From JAUVXJ01 sp034411995 (GTDB lineage Bacteria > Chloroflexota > Anaerolineae > UBA7937 > B3-Chlor), in assembly GCA_034411995.1 (NCBI GenBank), contig DAOUME010000028.1, positions 1 through 64,000 of the forward strand: DNA of 64,000 bases, given 5' to 3'. Within the stretch, counting starts at the first letter, position 1, and the number at the start of each line of letters is the position of its first letter. Positions 1 to 9,353 of this stretch are shown one piece after another. The position numbers and the translations under genes are program-made. The notes below the pieces were generated by a model. That model worked only from the letters and a program-made list of their open reading frames with translations, was not told where the DNA came from and did no database searches.

Positions 1-211
1 ACGACTCCCTCTTACCTTCCTTGAACCTCTCCCTGGCCATCTACCCTCACCCCCTGCCTCTCTTCTCCCTTGACTCTATCCCTTGTTCCCTTATATGGCC
101 AGGTAGCTCCCTTTTTCCACACTCTCATGACCATCGTCATGGCTTGGCACCAGTATCAGGCTGTGCTACTATCCTCTCAGCGACGACCCTTCCCCGTTGG
201 TGAGGCGCGTG

Positions 212-739
212 ATGGGCATCCCCCAAGTGCATCGCCCCGTCAAACTCATCGTCGGCATGTTCACAGCCCAGGAGCGACTGTTGGCTGCGGCCTGCGCCCA
301 GCTTGTCGAAGCATACGGCCCCGTGGACCACGTGAGCCCGGTCTGGCCCTTCGAGTTCACCACCTACTACACCGAGGAGTTCGGCGAGGGCCTGCTGCGT
401 CAGTTCCTCAGTTTCCAAAGCTTGCTGGACCCGGCCAGGCTGCCAGAGGTCAAGCTGCGTACCAACGACCTCGAGCAGCGATTCGCCGTAGAGGGCAGGC
501 GCCAGATCAACCTCGATCCAGGATACATCGACCTCTCCAAACTCGTTCTGGCCACCACCAAGAACCACCAGCACCGCCTCTACCTGGGGCAGGGTATCTA
601 CGGAGAGGTAACCCTGCGCTTCACGCGGAAGAGCTTCCGCCCCTGGGAGTGGACCTACCCGGACTACCACACCGACGAGTACATACGGTTCTTCAACGAA
701 GTCCGGCAGACCTACCTCGCACAGTTGAGGACACCGTAG
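212..739 (+). CDS. DUF4416 family protein
   Basis: This 175-residue protein matches the DUF4416 pattern as I remember it: an N-terminal RPVKLIVGM-type strand, a FEFTTYYTEEFG segment near residue 50, and a C-terminal YPDYHTDEYI stretch. The frame is open from a TTG at 197, but the ATG at 212 places the conserved RPVKL motif close to the N-terminus, as is usual. The function of the family is unknown and I see no catalytic signature, signal peptide or membrane segment. It is followed by a gene remnant and then by guaA on the opposite strand, so it appears to be transcribed alone. Family assignment is from recall. Confidence 0.8.
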   Translation: MGIPQVHRPVKLIVGMFTAQERLLAAACAQLVEAYGPVDHVSPVWPFEFTTYYTEEFGEGLLRQFLSFQSLLDPARLPEVKLRTNDLEQRFAVEGRRQINLDPGYIDLSKLVLATTKNHQHRLYLGQGIYGEVTLRFTRKSFRPWEWTYPDYHTDEYIRFFNEVRQTYLAQLRTP

Positions 740-794
740 TATCTCAGGCCAGGGCGTCCAGCACCTGATTTCCAGGCTCAGGAGAGGAGAAGGA

Positions 795-932
795 ATGCGC
801 TGGATCGTGGTCCTTCAGTTGGGGATGGTGCCCATCGGTGCTTTCTGCGACGATTCAGTCCAAGCCGCTCTGCACTTCCCCGGGGATTGTCGGCCTCTGT
901 ACCTCATCCCCGTGGGCCACCCGCGGGAGTAG
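795..932 (+). pseudogene. Remnant of a nitroreductase-family C-terminus (45 codons)
   Basis: A short open frame with a good ribosome-binding site (GGAGAGGAGAAGG just before the ATG) encodes 45 residues. It contains an IGAFCDDSV segment and ends in PLYLIPVGHPRE, which resembles the C-terminal end of nitroreductase/SagB-type flavoproteins. In those families GAF.D..V precedes a short helix and a PLYL.PVG strand. The FMN-binding N-terminal portion is missing, so this is most simply a decayed gene end. It could be an expressed micro-protein, since start and RBS look intact, but that is only a possibility. Confidence 0.45.
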
Positions 933-944
933 GGGCGAAGAGGA

Positions 945-2498
945 TTACTCCCACTCTATGGTGGAAGGAGGCTTGCTGGTCACGTCGTACACCACCCTGT
1001 TGACGCCGGGCACCTCGTTGACGATGCGGGTGGATATCCGACCGAGAACCTCCGGGGACATGGGACACCAATCAGCGGTCATCCCATCGTCGCTGGTGAC
1101 GGCTCTGACGGCCACGACGTACTCATAGCTGCGTTGATCACCCATCACGCCGACACTCCTGATGGGCGTGAGCACGGCGAAACACTGCCACATGTCGCGG
1201 TAGAGGAACGCCCTCCTGACCTCAGCCATGACGATGGCGTCCGCCGCTCTGACCATCTCCAGCCGCTCCGCCGTCACCTCTCCTACGATCCTCACCGCCA
1301 GCCCTGGCCCCGGAAACGGATGGCGATAAACCACCTCCTCGGGCAATCCCAACTCCAGGCCCACCTGGCGGACCTCATCTTTGAACAGGTAGCGCAGCGG
1401 CTCAACGAGGGTGAAAGCCATGCTCGAAGGCAGTCCCCCCACGTTGTGATGAGCTTTGATACGTGCGGCGCCTCCCCGGCCCGCACCAGCACTCTCGATC
1501 ACATCGGGGTAGAGAGTGCCTTGCGCCAGATAAGGAATGGGACCAAGCTTGGCCGCCTGGTCCTCGAACACCCGGATGAACTCCTCGCCGATGATCCGTC
1601 GCTTTTCCTCAGGGTCTGCCACACCCTTCAACCGCTGGAGGAATCTCGCCTGCGCATCCACGACGATCACGTTCAGATCCAGATGATCGTCGAACAGCTC
1701 CTTGTTCCGCTGACCTTCTCCCTTCCGCAAGAGCCCGTGATCCACGAACACACAGATCAGGTGATCGCCGATGGCCTTGTCTATGAGGGCCGCGGTGACT
1801 GTGGAGTCAACGCCTCCGGATAACGCGCAGATGACCCTTCGCGACCCCACACGCTCCCTGATCTGCCTCACGCTCTGCTCGACGAACGACTGCGGTGTCC
1901 ACGTTTCTTTGCAGCCACAGATGCGATGGACGAAGTTGGAGATAAGCTGCGCTCCATACCGCGTATGCGACACCTCGGGATGGAACTGGAGGCCGTAGAG
2001 CCCGCGGCCTACGTCTCCCATGGCCGCGATGGGTGAGTTGGCAGTGTAGGCCAGGGCCGCGAATCCAGGAGGCAGTTGGTCGATGAAATCGCCATGGCTC
2101 ATCCACACCGGTTGTGAGAAGGGGACTCCAGCAAAGAGGGGGGAGGCGAGATCGCTGACGTGCAGTTCAGCCAGGCCGTATTCCCGTTTCTCAGCTCCGG
2201 TCACGCGACCGCCTAGCGCCGCCGCCAGGAGCTGAAGGCCGTAGCAGATACCCAGCACAGGCAGGCCGCTCCTCAACACGTACGACGGCAGGGAAGGGGC
2301 TGCCTCGCCGTAGACGCTGGCCGGACCTCCGGAGAGGATGAAACCCTTGGGCTCGAGACTGCGGACCTCCCCTTCGGGCGCGTCGTGAGGGATCAATTGA
2401 CAGAAAACCTGTGCTTCCCTCACCCGTCGCACGATCAGTTGGCTGTACTGCGATCCGAAGTCTATGACCGCAATGGCATCGCCTCTGTCTTTGGTCAT
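945..2498 (-). CDS. guaA: GMP synthase (glutamine-hydrolysing)
   Basis: The 517-residue protein converts XMP to GMP using glutamine and ATP in purine biosynthesis. The N-terminal class I glutamine amidotransferase domain shows the nucleophile in GICYG (Cys85) and the His173/Glu175 pair in FHPE. The ATP pyrophosphatase domain has the SGGVDST P-loop at about 227-233, and the C-terminal dimerisation domain ends in the typical PPSTIEWE. Length is normal. The start lies 9 bases after the xpt stop, so xpt and guaA form one salvage/biosynthesis operon. Confidence 0.97.
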   Translation of the reverse strand: MTKDRGDAIAVIDFGSQYSQLIVRRVREAQVFCQLIPHDAPEGEVRSLEPKGFILSGGPASVYGEAAPSLPSYVLRSGLPVLGICYGLQLLAAALGGRVTGAEKREYGLAELHVSDLASPLFAGVPFSQPVWMSHGDFIDQLPPGFAALAYTANSPIAAMGDVGRGLYGLQFHPEVSHTRYGAQLISNFVHRICGCKETWTPQSFVEQSVRQIRERVGSRRVICALSGGVDSTVTAALIDKAIGDHLICVFVDHGLLRKGEGQRNKELFDDHLDLNVIVVDAQARFLQRLKGVADPEEKRRIIGEEFIRVFEDQAAKLGPIPYLAQGTLYPDVIESAGAGRGGAARIKAHHNVGGLPSSMAFTLVEPLRYLFKDEVRQVGLELGLPEEVVYRHPFPGPGLAVRIVGEVTAERLEMVRAADAIVMAEVRRAFLYRDMWQCFAVLTPIRSVGVMGDQRSYEYVVAVRAVTSDDGMTADWCPMSPEVLGRISTRIVNEVPGVNRVVYDVTSKPPSTIEWE

Positions 2499-2507
2499 CT
2501 CCGCCGC

Positions 2508-3077
2508 CTATCTGAAGACTATCCGGTCATCGTCCATGCTCTCGATAATGACTACAGATTCGACAGGCACCTGGAGGTAGGCGAGCCGCTCGCGCCCTCC
2601 CTCGAACGCCTTCTCGATCACTGCTCCGATCCCCACCAGCTCAGCGCCGCCCTCCTTGACCAGGCTGGCCAGCGCATCGATGGTCCTGCCCGAGGCCAGG
2701 AAATCATCGACGATGATCACCCGGTCGCCCGGCGTCAGGAATTCGCGGGAAACGATCAATTGGACCATGCTGCCCTTGGTATGCGAAGGGACCATACGCT
2801 CGTAGGAATCCGGTGGCATGGTGATGGACCATATCTTGCGAGCGAACACGACAGGAAGCCCCAGAGCCACACCCACTTCCAGGGCCGGTGCGATCCCCGA
2901 GATCTCAGCGGTCAGGATCTTGTCCGCCTCATCCGCGCTGAATCTGGTGGCGAGCTCCTGCCCGATGCGCACCATCAGCCGGCAATCGACCTGATGGTTC
3001 AGGAAACTGTTGACGTTTAGAATGCCGCCGCCCATGTTCTTTCCGTCAGCCAGGATCCTATCCTTCAGTTCCTTCAT
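2508..3077 (-). CDS. xpt: Xanthine phosphoribosyltransferase
   Basis: The 189-residue protein transfers ribose-5-phosphate from PRPP to xanthine, giving XMP, the substrate of the GuaA encoded immediately downstream. The PRPP-binding motif VIIVDDFLASGRT is at about 120-132, and the N-terminal LNHQVDCRLM segment is typical of Xpt rather than of Apt. The ATG is preceded by a GGGGGTGAG ribosome-binding site. I looked for a purine riboswitch upstream and did not find a convincing one. Confidence 0.95.
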   Translation of the reverse strand: MKELKDRILADGKNMGGGILNVNSFLNHQVDCRLMVRIGQELATRFSADEADKILTAEISGIAPALEVGVALGLPVVFARKIWSITMPPDSYERMVPSHTKGSMVQLIVSREFLTPGDRVIIVDDFLASGRTIDALASLVKEGGAELVGIGAVIEKAFEGGRERLAYLQVPVESVVIIESMDDDRIVFR

Positions 3078-3546
3078 CTCACCCCCTTGTCTCTCGGTCC
3101 CAGTGCGTCCCCGCCAAGACCTGGTGCGGTCCGAGTGAATAAGCCTCTCCCAGCGTTCGAGAACAGTCCCAGCGCCCAGCTCACCGTGGAGTCAGAGCAG
3201 ATGCCGCTATCGTCCCAGGAAGAAAGGCCTTCAGGCCCGCAAGCCAGGCCCTGGTGCGCGTAAACACACCACAGAATGGGCCTCTCTACCACCGGCGCGC
3301 AGCTCTCTGGGAGGCGGATCGAGACCTGCGACCAATCGGAGATCGCCTGCGAGGTGCACTCGGCTGCTGGGTACCGCAAGCTGGCTCAGCACACCACATC
3401 CCTGTCGGAACAGCCTCTCGAGGCAGACCACGATGCGAGGTGCGAGATCCCGACCGGAACCATGACCAGAGCGGTTCCAGCCCTCCTCCTCGGGCGCGCC
3501 GGGGCCAGCGCCCATGGCGCCCTCTCTTGATCTGCTCAAGGCGAGA
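3078..3546. other. Gene-free stretch between lon and xpt (469 bp)
   Basis: No frame here looks coding: the open frames are arginine/proline/glycine-rich shadows and lack recognisable motifs. The part next to xpt can form an imperfect stem between CTCGG (3093-3097) and CCGAG (3131-3135). The conserved cores of the purine riboswitch, T-box, SRP RNA, RNase P RNA or a tRNA are not apparent. It must contain the xpt-guaA promoter and the end of the lon transcript, but neither is clear. Confidence 0.4.
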
Positions 3547-5934
3547 CTACGAGGTCGCGCCGCTGTGGGGGCGCTTCCTGCGCCTGGTGGGAGGAGGCGG
3601 CATGAGAGCTACAGGCAACACCTCGTCCATCCTCTCTACGAAGATGAATTCGAGGTCCTTCCTCACCTTCCTCGGTATCTCCTGAAGGTCCTTCTCGTTC
3701 TTTTTGGGAAGGAGGACCTTCTTCAAACCGGCGCGATGGGCAGCCAAGACCTTTTCCTTGAGGCCCCCAATGCCCAGAATGCGCCCCCTCAAGGTGATCT
3801 CACCCGTCATCCCCACTTCACGATGGACGGGCCTGCTGGACAGTGCCGAGACGAGCGCGGTGGCAATGGTGATCCCAGCCGAGGGTCCGTCCTTGGGGAT
3901 GGCACCTTCCGGGACGTGGATGTGAATGTCCATCTTGTCGAACTGGTTCTTCTTGACGCCCAGAGCATTCGCGTGGGAGCGCGTGTAGCTTAGAGCCGCC
4001 TGGGCAGATTCCTGCATCACGTCGCCCAACTGACCCGTGAGGATCAGGTTGCCCTTGCCCTCCATCAGTGTGACCTCGACGGACATCGTATCGCCACCCG
4101 CGGCAGTCCAGGCGATGCCCGTCGCCAGACCCACCTCGTCGTTCTCTTCCATGATCCCATAAGTATATCGAGGAGGGCCCAGATACCTGAGCAGTGACTG
4201 CGGCGACACCACGCGCGGCGCTCTCCTGCCCTCAGCCCTGGTCCTCGCCACCTTGCGACAGATGGTGGCGATGGCCCGCTCCAGGTTGCGCACTCCAGCC
4301 TCGTACGAATACTCACGGATCATCCTTCGCAGAGCCAGATCCGAAAACCTCAACTCCTTGAGGCCGTGCTCCTCTATCTGCCGCGGGATGAGGAACCGCT
4401 TGGCGATCTCCACCTTCTCTTCTTCCACGTACCCTGGAAACTCGATGACCTCCATCCTGTCCTCCAGGGCCGGGGCCACCGTGTCGAGCATGTTCGCCGT
4501 GGTGATGAACATCACCTTGGACAAGTCGTAGTCCACATCCAGGTAGTGGTCGGAGAAAGCGTTGTTCTGCTCTGGGTCCAGGACCTCCAGCAAGGCTGCG
4601 GCTGGATCTCCCCGGAAGTCGTTGCCCACCTTGTCTATTTCGTCCAGCATGAAGACGGGGTTGATGCTCTTGGCGCGCCTCATGGTTTGTATGATACGCC
4701 CAGGGAGCGCTCCGATGTAGGTGCGGCGATGCCCTCTGATCTCCGCCTCATCCCGAATGCCGCCCAGGCTGACGCGAACGAAGTTCCTGCCCAGAGCCTT
4801 GGCGATAGACCTGCCCAGCGAGGTCTTCCCGGTCCCCGGGGGACCCACGAAACAGAGGATGGGACTGCGCATCTTCTTGCCCGCCAGCTTGCGCACAGCG
4901 ATGTACTCTACGATGCGCTCCTTTGCTTTGGGCAGACCGTAGTGCTCCTTGTCCAGAAGCCGGGCCACCTTCGACACGTCGGCGTTGTCCCGCGTCTCTT
5001 TCGCCCACGGGAGATCGATCAGCCAATCCAGGTAAGTCCGGATGACGCCCGTCTCCGGGGACATGGGAGGCATGGCGTCGAGCCGGCTCAGTTCCTTCTC
5101 TGCTTTCTCCCTCACTGCGGCGGGCATCTTCGTTGCCGCTATCTTGTCCCGGAGCTCGTTCTTCTCCGCGATCATGGGGTCCAGCTCGCCCAGTTCATTC
5201 TGGATGATCTTCATCTGCTCCCTGAGGACGAACTCCCGCTGGCTCTTGTCCACTTCCTCTTGAACCTGAGATTGGATCTGGTCCTCCAGTTCCAGGACAT
5301 CCAGCTCCTTGGCCAGCAGAACGCTCAGCTTCTGCAAGCGCACGACGGGGTCCAGCGTCTCCAGTATCTCCTGCCGTTCGTCGAGATCCAGGCTAAGGTG
5401 GGACGCGATGACGTCTGCCAGCCAGCCCGCGTCCTCGGCGTTCATGGCGGTCACGAAGGCGTCTTCGGGCAGAGAATGGCTCAGTTGCACGCACTTCTCG
5501 AAGAGAGCCAGGGCCGCCCTCATCAGAGCTTCCGTGAGTGGTTGCTCCTCGACGTCCTCGAAGATCGGCTCCACCCTCACTCGATAGAAGCCGTGAGTCT
5601 CGGTGTATTCCACCACTCGCGCCCGCTGCAAACCCTCGACGAGGATGCTGGTGGTTCCGTCCGGCATGCGCAGCGTGCGTGCGATAGAGGCCACAGTGCC
5701 CACACTGTGCATGTCCTCGGGAGCCGGATCTCTGATCTCGGGCTCCCTCTGGGTGACGATCATAATGCAGTGATCGCTGTCGAGAGCTTCGTCCACAGCC
5801 CGCAGTGAACGATCCCGCCCCACGAACAGCGGTATCATCATGTGGGGGAAGACGACCGCATCGCGTATCGCCAGAAGAGGATACTCGACCAGCTCGCCCT
5901 CGTCTTCCCAAACTGGGGCTAGATCCTGCTCCAT
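3547..5934 (-). CDS. lon: ATP-dependent endopeptidase Lon
   Basis: The 795-residue protein is a cytoplasmic AAA+ serine protease of the LonA type. It has the N-terminal substrate-binding domain (opening YPLLAIRDAVVFPHM), a Walker A GPPGTGKT at about 364-371, and a C-terminal protease domain with PKDGPSAG (Ser about 685) and the Lys of GGLKEK (about 726). The frame is open to 5973, but the ATG at 5934 has GGAGG seven bases upstream, and the likely -10 box overlaps the upstream start, so 5934 is chosen. The tail is proline/arginine-rich. Confidence 0.96.
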   Translation of the reverse strand: MEQDLAPVWEDEGELVEYPLLAIRDAVVFPHMMIPLFVGRDRSLRAVDEALDSDHCIMIVTQREPEIRDPAPEDMHSVGTVASIARTLRMPDGTTSILVEGLQRARVVEYTETHGFYRVRVEPIFEDVEEQPLTEALMRAALALFEKCVQLSHSLPEDAFVTAMNAEDAGWLADVIASHLSLDLDERQEILETLDPVVRLQKLSVLLAKELDVLELEDQIQSQVQEEVDKSQREFVLREQMKIIQNELGELDPMIAEKNELRDKIAATKMPAAVREKAEKELSRLDAMPPMSPETGVIRTYLDWLIDLPWAKETRDNADVSKVARLLDKEHYGLPKAKERIVEYIAVRKLAGKKMRSPILCFVGPPGTGKTSLGRSIAKALGRNFVRVSLGGIRDEAEIRGHRRTYIGALPGRIIQTMRRAKSINPVFMLDEIDKVGNDFRGDPAAALLEVLDPEQNNAFSDHYLDVDYDLSKVMFITTANMLDTVAPALEDRMEVIEFPGYVEEEKVEIAKRFLIPRQIEEHGLKELRFSDLALRRMIREYSYEAGVRNLERAIATICRKVARTRAEGRRAPRVVSPQSLLRYLGPPRYTYGIMEENDEVGLATGIAWTAAGGDTMSVEVTLMEGKGNLILTGQLGDVMQESAQAALSYTRSHANALGVKKNQFDKMDIHIHVPEGAIPKDGPSAGITIATALVSALSSRPVHREVGMTGEITLRGRILGIGGLKEKVLAAHRAGLKKVLLPKKNEKDLQEIPRKVRKDLEFIFVERMDEVLPVALMPPPPTRRRKRPHSGATS

Positions 5935-5973
5935 ACTCGTGCCTCCGAAAACGAAGCTCCCCCTCTGATACAT

Positions 5974-6001
5974 ATTATACGGAGGTTTTCCCTTTTTTCA
6001 A
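5974..6001 (-). promoter_or_regulatory. Promoter of lon
   Basis: On the minus strand TTGAAA and a perfect TATAAT are separated by 16 bases. Transcription would begin near 5967, giving a leader of about 33 bases before the 5934 ATG. This placement rules out the more upstream in-frame start at 5973. Confidence 0.7.
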
Positions 6002-6080
6002 ACCATCCCCCGCTCCCAGGCCTCCCTCGCCCCCGAGGCCCTCCGGGGCGCCGGTCCGGAGTCTACCCCCACTTGAGCCC

Positions 6081-6109
6081 TTGACAAAAGCATCGCCCTT
6101 GCCTATGCT
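6081..6109 (+). promoter_or_regulatory. Promoter of rsmI and the isomerase gene
   Basis: A perfect TTGACA is followed after 17 bases by TATGCT, then a short leader with GGAGGCGAGG before the GTG start at 6131. It is divergent from the lon promoter in the same gap. Confidence 0.7.
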
Positions 6110-6130
6110 TTTCCTCGGAGGCGAGGACAC

Positions 6131-6952
6131 GTGGGCACGCTGTACGTGGTGGGCACCCCCATAGGCAATCTCGAAGACATCACCCTGCGCGCCTTGCGCA
6201 TCCTGGCCGAAGTCAACCTCATCGCCGCAGAAGACACCCGAGCAGCCCGCAGGCTGCTCTCGCACTACGAGATCAGAACCCCTCTCACCAGCTACTGGGA
6301 GCACAACAAGCTGGCCAAGCTGGAGTACATCCTGGACGTGCTGGCGGAGCAGGACGTGGCCCTCATCTCCAGGGCCGGGATGCCGGGCATCTCGGATCCC
6401 GGTTACGAGCTGATCAAGGCCGCCCTCGACCGTGGGCGTGGCGTGGTTCCGGTTCCTGGCCCCTCCGCCCTAGTCTCCGCCCTCGTCGTCTCCGGCCTGC
6501 CCACCGACAGCTTCCTCTATCTGGGTTTCCTGCCCCGCAAGCGGAGCAAACGAGCGCGCCTGCTGTCGGCCACCGCCGTCGAAACACGCACCCTCGTGGC
6601 TTTCGAGGCTCCTCACCGCCTTCTGGACGCCCTGGGAGACATCAAGGAGGCGCTGGGCGAGCGGTCGCTGGCCGTCACCAGGGAGCTGACCAAGCTACAC
6701 GAGGAGGTAGTCCGCGGGACCACCAGTGAGGTTCTCCGCCACTTCGAAGCCAACCCGCCGCGAGGCGAGGTGACCCTGGTTATCGAGGGCGCAGCGGAGT
6801 CGAGCTGGGAGCAGGACGAGGTGGAGAACGTCCTCCGGCAGCTCAAGCGGGAGGGCATCCCGGGAACCGAGGCCTCGAGGCAAGTGGCTAGGATGAGCCT
6901 GCGCCCGAGGGCCGAGGTATACCGAATCTGGCTATCACTGGAGGACGAATGA
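6131..6952 (+). CDS. rsmI: 16S rRNA (cytidine1402-2'-O)-methyltransferase
   Basis: The 273-residue SAM-dependent enzyme methylates the ribose of C1402 in 16S rRNA. The sequence begins with the tetrapyrrole-methylase-fold strand LYVVGTPIGNLEDIT and has EDTR (about 36-39), a SRAGMPGISDPG loop and PVPGPSA, all hallmarks of the RsmI family. The start is GTG behind a strong ribosome-binding site. The last four bases overlap the ATG of the following isomerase gene, so the two are translationally coupled. Confidence 0.95.
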   Translation: MGTLYVVGTPIGNLEDITLRALRILAEVNLIAAEDTRAARRLLSHYEIRTPLTSYWEHNKLAKLEYILDVLAEQDVALISRAGMPGISDPGYELIKAALDRGRGVVPVPGPSALVSALVVSGLPTDSFLYLGFLPRKRSKRARLLSATAVETRTLVAFEAPHRLLDALGDIKEALGERSLAVTRELTKLHEEVVRGTTSEVLRHFEANPPRGEVTLVIEGAAESSWEQDEVENVLRQLKREGIPGTEASRQVARMSLRPRAEVYRIWLSLEDE

Positions 6953-8025
6953 GCACGGTAGATCTGGACGACATCGCTTACCTGGAGCGTTTCGACCCTG
7001 GAGAGATGGGCCAACGCATCACTGAACTCCCCCGGCAGTGCGAGGCAGCCACGGCCCTGGTCGGGAAGTGCTCCCTACCCGACGACTACCGGGGAGCGGA
7101 AGGGATCGTGGTCGTGGGACTGGGCGGTTCGGCCATTGGCGGCGACCTGGTGCGCACCCTGGTACGGGACGAGTGCGCTGTGCCTATTCTCGTCAACAGG
7201 GCCTACGATCTGCCAGCCTTCGTCAGCGAGAGGACGCTGGTGGTGGCTTCCAGCTACTCCGGCAACACCGAAGAAACGCTGTCGGCCCTCAGACAGGCGC
7301 TGGACCGCGGCGCCATGTGTTCAGCCATCACCACCGGTGGACAACTGGCAGAGATGTGCAGGAAAGAGGGCCTTCCTCTGATCACCTTCGACTACGATTC
7401 TCAGCCTCGCGCCGCCCTGGGCTACTCCTTCGTGATCCTCTTCACGCTGCTCCAGAAGCTCGGCTACGTCTCCGACAGATCGACGCAGCTCGAAGATGCA
7501 CTTCGCTCGCTCCAGCGCCTGGGTTCGTTGCTCGCACCGGTGGTCCCGGAGGTCGAAAACCCGGCCAAGCAGCTCGCTCGAAAGCTGGAGGGAAAGCTGG
7601 CGGTGATCTACGGGGCGGAGCACCTGTCGGAGGTGGCGCGGCGTTGGAAGTGCCAGTTGAACGAGAACAGCAAGTCGTGGGCCTTTTGGGAGGTCCTGCC
7701 GGAGTTGAATCACAATGCGGTGGCGGGGTACGAGTTCCCCCGCAGCCTGGCTCCACGCCTGCACGTACTGATGCTGGCATCGGACCTCTACCAGCCCCGT
7801 ATCCAGGTCCGTTTGGAGGTCACCGGCGAGGTCCTCGCTCAGAGCGGCATCGCCCACGGGACGATCCAGGTTCAGGGGCAGAGTCGCTTTTCCCAGTTGC
7901 TGTGGGCCGTTCATCTCGTCGATTGGGTGAGCTACTACGTGGCTGCTCTCAACGGCGTGGACCCCACCCCCATAGACACCATCACCTATCTCAGGCAAAG
8001 ACTGGCGCAGATGCCCTCGGCCTAG
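6949..8025 (+). CDS. Bifunctional phosphoglucose/phosphomannose isomerase
   Basis: The 358-residue cytosolic enzyme interconverts glucose-6-P or mannose-6-P with fructose-6-P. Two SIS domains are visible: the first with GLGGSAIGGDL (about 58-68) and SSYSGNTEET (about 101-110), the second ending in the YLRQRL region typical of the PGI/PMI family. The ELNHNAVAGYEF segment carries the conserved Glu and His of the active site. Such enzymes are common in archaea, thermophiles and Chloroflexota. It overlaps rsmI by four bases. Confidence 0.9.
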   Translation: MSTVDLDDIAYLERFDPGEMGQRITELPRQCEAATALVGKCSLPDDYRGAEGIVVVGLGGSAIGGDLVRTLVRDECAVPILVNRAYDLPAFVSERTLVVASSYSGNTEETLSALRQALDRGAMCSAITTGGQLAEMCRKEGLPLITFDYDSQPRAALGYSFVILFTLLQKLGYVSDRSTQLEDALRSLQRLGSLLAPVVPEVENPAKQLARKLEGKLAVIYGAEHLSEVARRWKCQLNENSKSWAFWEVLPELNHNAVAGYEFPRSLAPRLHVLMLASDLYQPRIQVRLEVTGEVLAQSGIAHGTIQVQGQSRFSQLLWAVHLVDWVSYYVAALNGVDPTPIDTITYLRQRLAQMPSA

Positions 8026-8176
8026 CGGCAACGGTCATGCCGCTGTGCACAGCCGGGGGGACTGGTGAAGGGAGGGCTATAGGTTTCGAGTTCGATGCCC
8101 CACGCCCCAGATACCTGACCAGAAGCATCTTCTGGAGGAAGAGGCATCTCGAGTAACAGGCCCAAAGGAGATCGGG

Positions 8177-8947
8177 ATGAAGAAGATAGCAGTCTGCGGA
8201 AAGGGTGGCAGCGGGAAAAGCACCGTTGTCGCTCTCCTGGCGAACGGCTTGCGAAGAAGAGGATACCGGGTAGTAGTTGTTGACTCCGATGAGTCAAACC
8301 CGGGGCTCTATCGAATCCTCGGCTTCGAGAGAAGGCCCAAACCACTGTTGGAGCTCGTGGGGGGAAAGAAGAAGGTGTTTCAAGCTCTAGCAGACAGCTC
8401 AGAGTCCCCCAAGAGTGTCTTGAATCAGGAGGAGATCCGAACGAGCGACCTGCCCTCCGAGTACGTCGTGGAGGCAGATGGCCTCAAGCTGATTTGTGTA
8501 GGCAAGATCCTTCAGTCGCTCGAGGGCTGTGCTTGCCCGATGGGCGCCCTGAGCCGTGAGTTTCTGAAGAGGCTATACCTCGAGGAGGACGAGATCTCCC
8601 TTATTGACATGGAAGCGGGTGTAGAGCATTTTGGCAGAGGCGTCGAGACCAGTGTGGATAGCGTGCTGGCCGTAACCGAGCCTTCTTTTGATTCACTGGA
8701 ACTTGCGGAGAAGATCAGCACCCTCGCCAGAGAGGTCGGAATGGACAGCACCTGGGCTGTCCTGAACAAAGTTCCGTCGAAGCAGGTGGCTTCTCGACTG
8801 GGAGAAGAACTCAAGCAAAGGGCTGTGCCGGTCATCGGATCCATCGGCTATGATACAGAGGTCTTCCAGGCGGGACTGGATGGACGTCCGGTTCGTGACA
8901 GCGAGGCACAAAGAGATGTCGACCAGATACTGGACGAGTTGCTCTAA
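8177..8947 (+). CDS. cooC: CooC-type ATPase, CO dehydrogenase nickel-insertion factor
   Basis: The 256-residue MinD/ParA-like ATPase has a deviant Walker A, GKGGSGKST at 8-16, and the CXC pair Cys118/Cys120 in a GCACPMG motif. That pair is diagnostic of CooC/AcsF proteins, which dimerise around nickel and load it into CODH or acetyl-CoA synthase. The start at 8177 follows AAAGGAGATCGGG. It is followed 11 bases later by a CooT-like gene, supporting a nickel role. No CODH catalytic gene lies in the window. Confidence 0.88.
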   Translation: MKKIAVCGKGGSGKSTVVALLANGLRRRGYRVVVVDSDESNPGLYRILGFERRPKPLLELVGGKKKVFQALADSSESPKSVLNQEEIRTSDLPSEYVVEADGLKLICVGKILQSLEGCACPMGALSREFLKRLYLEEDEISLIDMEAGVEHFGRGVETSVDSVLAVTEPSFDSLELAEKISTLAREVGMDSTWAVLNKVPSKQVASRLGEELKQRAVPVIGSIGYDTEVFQAGLDGRPVRDSEAQRDVDQILDELL

Positions 8948-8958
8948 GGGGGACCATC

Positions 8959-9189
8959 GTGTGCTTGGCTACTGTCTACGTGGAGAGAAACGGTGAGAAG
9001 GAAGAGGTGATGCGTGACGTGGCCTGGATCAAGCCTGAAGGTCGCGGGCTTCGTCTGATCGGCCTGATGGGGCAAGACAGGCTCGTTGAGGGTGAGATAA
9101 AGGACATCGATTTGCTGAAATCCTCGATTGTCCTGGCAGGGGTGACCAGCGACTCACGTCGAACGGTACCCGATGATGAACCGGACTAG
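8959..9189 (+). CDS. cooT: CooT-family small nickel-binding protein
   Basis: This 76-residue protein starts MCLATVYV. The cysteine directly after the initiator, followed by a short beta-rich body with a RLIGLMG..RLVEGEIKDIDLLKSSIVL pattern, fits the CooT family, whose Cys2 binds nickel in the dimer. The start is GTG; AAGGGGGA upstream is the ribosome-binding site. The position immediately after cooC fits a role in nickel delivery. HypC proteins share the MC start but have a different body. Confidence 0.8.
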   Translation: MCLATVYVERNGEKEEVMRDVAWIKPEGRGLRLIGLMGQDRLVEGEIKDIDLLKSSIVLAGVTSDSRRTVPDDEPD

Positions 9190-9353
9190 AGACAAGTCGA
9201 GTTGGCCCTGCACTGAGGTGAAGCCGGCTCGCGCGGGAGCTCGATTCGCCAGGGGGATCGGTGGCAACACGTGGGGTGCGTATGTCATGAATTGGAGGCA
9301 GGCACTCCAACGAGAGCGGCTTGTGAACCGAAGTGATCTGGAGGGAAGAGCCG

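Noticed and set aside
3078..3546. Purine riboswitch, T-box, SRP RNA or RNase P RNA in the lon-xpt gap
   Set aside because: I searched for the conserved core sequences of each on both strands and found none.
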